Below, piece by piece: positions 61,777 to 64,000 of a stretch of DNA of 64,000 nt; within the stretch, counting starts at the first letter, position 1; every line of letters begins with the position of its first letter. The notes beneath the pieces are model-generated. The model ran no database searches, had not been told where the DNA came from, and was given only the letters and a program-made list of their open reading frames with translations. Source of the DNA: Bacillota bacterium (GTDB lineage: Bacteria > Bacillota > UBA4882 > UBA8346); the NCBI GenBank assembly GCA_023401925.1, contig JAEXDA010000077.1:184820-248819 (forward strand), read 5' to 3'. Both the position numbers and the translations under genes were made by a program.

Positions 61777-63009
61777 TTAAAATTTTAATCGGTTGATTCT
61801 TTCCATTGCTTTTTCAGTGTTTTCACGGCTTCCGAAGGAGGTCAGGCGGAAATATCCCTCTCCGCTAGGTCCGAATCCCGCTCCCGGAGTCCCCACGACC
61901 TGGATTTGATTTAATAATAAGTCGAAAAACTCCCATGAATTTAAGGTGTCCGGAGTTTTTAACCAAATATAGGGGGCGTTGATGCCTCCATAGACAGTAA
62001 AACCTATTCTTTGTAACCCTTCTCGGATAATCCGGGCATTGGCCATATAATATTGAATGGTTTCTTGAATTTGTTTTTGCCCCTCCGGAGTATACACAGC
62101 TCCCGCAGCCGCCTGAACCGGATAAGAGACGCCATTGAACTTGGTGGTTTGTCTCCGTAACCAGAAATGGTTTAAGGCGTGGGGTTTGCCTTCGGAATCG
62201 TAAGCCATGACGGATTTGGGCACAACCGTAAAAGCGCACCGGGTGCCGGTAAAACCCGCGGTTTTCGAAAAACTGCGGAATTCAACAGCCACATCTTTAG
62301 CCCCTTCAATTTCGTAAATGCTGTGAGGGATATCCGGTTCTTGAATATAAGCTTCATATGCGGCGTCATAGAGGATAAGGGCTTTGTTTTTGCGGGCATA
62401 TTCAACCCAGGGTTTTAGTTCTTCCTTGGTCAGGGTCATTCCTGTGGGATTGTTGGGAAAACAAAGATAAATCAGGTCAACCTTTTCCTTGGGCAAATCC
62501 GGCTTTAAACCATTGGCGGAAGTGCAAGGGAGATAAACAATTTTTTCATAGCGGCCGTCTTTGTTTAACTTGCCGGCCCGGCCAGCCATAACGTTGCTGT
62601 CGACATAGACCGGGTAAACCGGATCGGTTACCGCTATGATATTATCAAGGCCGAATAATTCCTGGATATTGCCGGTATCACATTTAGCGCCGTCACTGAT
62701 GAAAATTTCGTCTTCACTTAACTCGATACCCCGAGGACGGTAATCTTTTTCAATAATTTTTTGACTTAAGAATGCATAGCCCTGTTCCGGGCCATAGCCC
62801 CGGAAAGTGCTTGCCTGTCCCATCTCGGCTACGGCTTTTTGAAATCCGTCAACCACGGCTGGCACAAGCGGCCGGGTCACATCGCCGATCCCAAGCCTTA
62901 TAATATCCGCCTCAGGATGCTCATCCTTGTATTTGTTGATCCGGCGGGCTATTTCCGAGAAAAGATAGCTGCCGGGCAATTGTAAGTAGTTTTCATTGAT
63001 TCTGGCCAT
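61777..63009 (-). CDS. dapL: LL-diaminopimelate aminotransferase
   Basis: 410 residues with AAAGGATGAT before ATG 63009. DapL hallmarks are INENYLQLPGSYLFSEIARRI, RLGIGDVTRPL, ISDGAKCDTGNIQELFG, LCFPNNPTGM and the PLP-lysine motif FRSFSKTAGFTGTRCAF. It converts tetrahydrodipicolinate directly to LL-DAP with glutamate as donor, the short route to lysine and meso-DAP for peptidoglycan and, in spore-formers, links to dipicolinate. Length is typical (about 410). Confidence 0.97.
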   Translation of the reverse strand: MARINENYLQLPGSYLFSEIARRINKYKDEHPEADIIRLGIGDVTRPLVPAVVDGFQKAVAEMGQASTFRGYGPEQGYAFLSQKIIEKDYRPRGIELSEDEIFISDGAKCDTGNIQELFGLDNIIAVTDPVYPVYVDSNVMAGRAGKLNKDGRYEKIVYLPCTSANGLKPDLPKEKVDLIYLCFPNNPTGMTLTKEELKPWVEYARKNKALILYDAAYEAYIQEPDIPHSIYEIEGAKDVAVEFRSFSKTAGFTGTRCAFTVVPKSVMAYDSEGKPHALNHFWLRRQTTKFNGVSYPVQAAAGAVYTPEGQKQIQETIQYYMANARIIREGLQRIGFTVYGGINAPYIWLKTPDTLNSWEFFDLLLNQIQVVGTPGAGFGPSGEGYFRLTSFGSRENTEKAMERINRLKF

Positions 63010-64000
63010 TCCAAATCATCCTTTCATCGTTTTCAATATTTTGGGCTAGAAATTCGTGATTGAAACAGTTAAACCCTCCTCTAAAAAAAAATTGCCTTTG
63101 AATATTTCACATTTTTACCCCCTCATCCCCTCATCGACCTCATGCCTTTGACAAAGATTGCGACTGAATTTGAAGATTTAGGCTGCTGGAGTCCAAATTA
63201 TTCAATCCATGATAAACCCGGATAAACCGGCTTGGATGAGGGTGATGAAATGAAAAAGGCGGTTCTATATATATCTGGCGGGTTTAAATTTTTTAAACTT
63301 TCCAGACTTCCGGCATTTTGAAAAGGACTTCCTGAACGAAAGAAATGTTTTTTGGAGGGAGATCATCCGAGGGAGAAATGAAATTATCCAAGGGAGAAAC
63401 TGAAAAAAGGATTGGAGAAATGAAATCAGAAATCGCTGGAGCTGCGGAAATTGTTTCAGTATAGCCCGAAGAAGTGATTTCAGGGATCGCGGGAGATGGT
63501 AGAGAGCCGGAAAATGCCGGTCATTGAGTCGCAACTAATTTTGCGGCGGGAAAGCGTTCCCCAAATCTTTTCGGAATGGAATCGTTTGTTGCTAAACGTC
63601 TCGCCCAAGGGTGGCCCCACGGCTTAAAGCCCGGCGGGGATTGGGTTTAGGGGTGATGTGGGGCAGAGGGGGTGTTGTAGAAAGATATGTATATTTCTTT
63701 GTTTGGATTGAATAGCAGGATTTTCTTTATGAATATCATTGTAATGTTTTTTCCATAATTTTCAATATCATCCGAAATAATATTTTGAGGGACACGGATT
63801 GCGGCGACGACAGTTTGCTTAAAATTGGGCCAACCCTCCAACTTGGCTTCCGCGAATACAAGTATTCAACCTAAATGGAGGAACGAAGGTTTTGGCTTCG
63901 TAGTCTTGAAATCAAAGGGCCGGCAGAAGTACGGCTCGGTTGGTATTGGTCAGGCGTTGCGGGCTTTAAATAATTAGAGACGCGCCGCCGTGGACGCCTA
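63010..64000. other. 990 bases without a supported gene
   Basis: Between dapL and the right edge no frame has both a ribosome binding site and recognisable motifs. It holds the purine-rich repeat patch at about 63314-63441. An open minus-strand frame at 63647-63841 (GWPNFKQTVVAAIRVPQNI) starts with TTG and has no site. The last 60 bases are GC-rich. Confidence 0.5.
63314..63441 (+). repeat. degenerate purine-rich 21-bp-type repeats
   Basis: GGGAG/TGGAG boxes start at 63357, 63371, 63392, 63413 and 63437, spaced 14, 21, 21 and 24 bases, with GAAATGAAAT motifs between. Read on the plus strand they give heptad-like peptide (FLNERNV, FWREIIR, GRNEIIQ) broken by a TGA. The composition and phase echo the array at 7081-7416. 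Confidence 0.5.

Noticed and set aside
63647..63841. Minus-strand frame GWPNFKQTVVAAIRVPQNI
   Set aside because: TTG start without a site and no known family; left as unsupported.
1..64000. CRISPR array, insertion sequence, rRNA gene or riboswitch
   Set aside because: No spaced identical repeats of CRISPR type, no transposase, no rRNA and no recognised aptamer were found; the 21-bp array has no unique spacers.

Overview
The window looks like chromosomal DNA of a spore-forming member of the Bacillota. The evidence is a cotJA-cotJB-cotJC spore-coat operon, YlxP (DUF503), DegV, YkoP-like, DUF2752 and DUF3006 families, strong GGAGG ribosome binding sites, frequent TTG and GTG starts, and an LL-diaminopimelate aminotransferase (dapL). 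It also carries an adjacent penicillin-binding protein 1C and giant alpha-2-macroglobulin, a pair better known from diderm bacteria. Genus cannot be fixed from the sequence alone.

Region 1-4.1 kb is an accessory, decaying island. It holds a BRO-N/antirepressor-like gene running off the left edge, a frameshifted DUF4157 protein of the type carried by extracellular contractile injection systems, a LysM domain followed by a broken GH19-like cell-wall hydrolase, and an RsiV-like lipoprotein. Region 4.4-8.4 kb has a YjjG-type HAD nucleotidase divergent from a Crp/Fnr regulator with a perfect palindrome between them, an alpha/beta hydrolase, a remarkable 16-unit array of 21-bp repeats, and a QueG-like iron-sulfur protein. 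Region 8.8-12.8 kb has a flagellin-like protein with an embedded HExxH metalloprotease, a GH18 hydrolase and small unknowns. Region 12.8-15.3 kb has a DUF2752 protein, a flavin reductase and the YchF ATPase.

Region 15.9-22.0 kb is the galactose ABC transporter mglB-mglA-mglC followed by a chemoreceptor. Region 22.0-24.9 kb has a DEAD-box helicase and an aldo/keto reductase with two Fe-S motifs. Region 25.0-28.7 kb is a complete polyamine ABC operon potABCD on the minus strand. Region 29.1-33.7 kb has DUF2292, a frameshifted PilZ-like gene, a ComEC-like secreted metallo-beta-lactamase with a DUF3006 partner, DegV and a serine-less rhomboid-like protein. Region 34.0-37.5 kb has an RNA methyltransferase-like gene overlapping an RluA pseudouridine synthase, tRNA-Val(CAC), tRNA-Asp(GTC), YlxP and an M29 aminopeptidase. 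Region 37.8-45.2 kb has an HD/HD-GYP protein, a thiamine-binding-like protein and an envelope cluster: MGDG-type glycosyltransferase, MFS transporter, polysaccharide deacetylase, YkoP-like protein, ferritin-like protein and sugar epimerase.

Region 45.2-49.5 kb has small genes, a lone CBM25-like protein, the cotJ operon, a ParB-like-domain protein and a zinc ribbon. Region 49.9-53.5 kb has two tandem paralogous FMN-binding glutamate-synthase-like proteins and a second polysaccharide deacetylase. Region 53.6-63.0 kb has pbpC, alpha-2-macroglobulin and dapL. The last kilobase has no convincing gene and a second, weaker patch of the purine-rich 21-bp repeat.

The most noteworthy items are the flagellin-embedded protease away from any flagellar locus, the 21-bp phased repeat, a family of hairpins with a shared GGCTGT base at convergent gene ends, and the envelope cluster.
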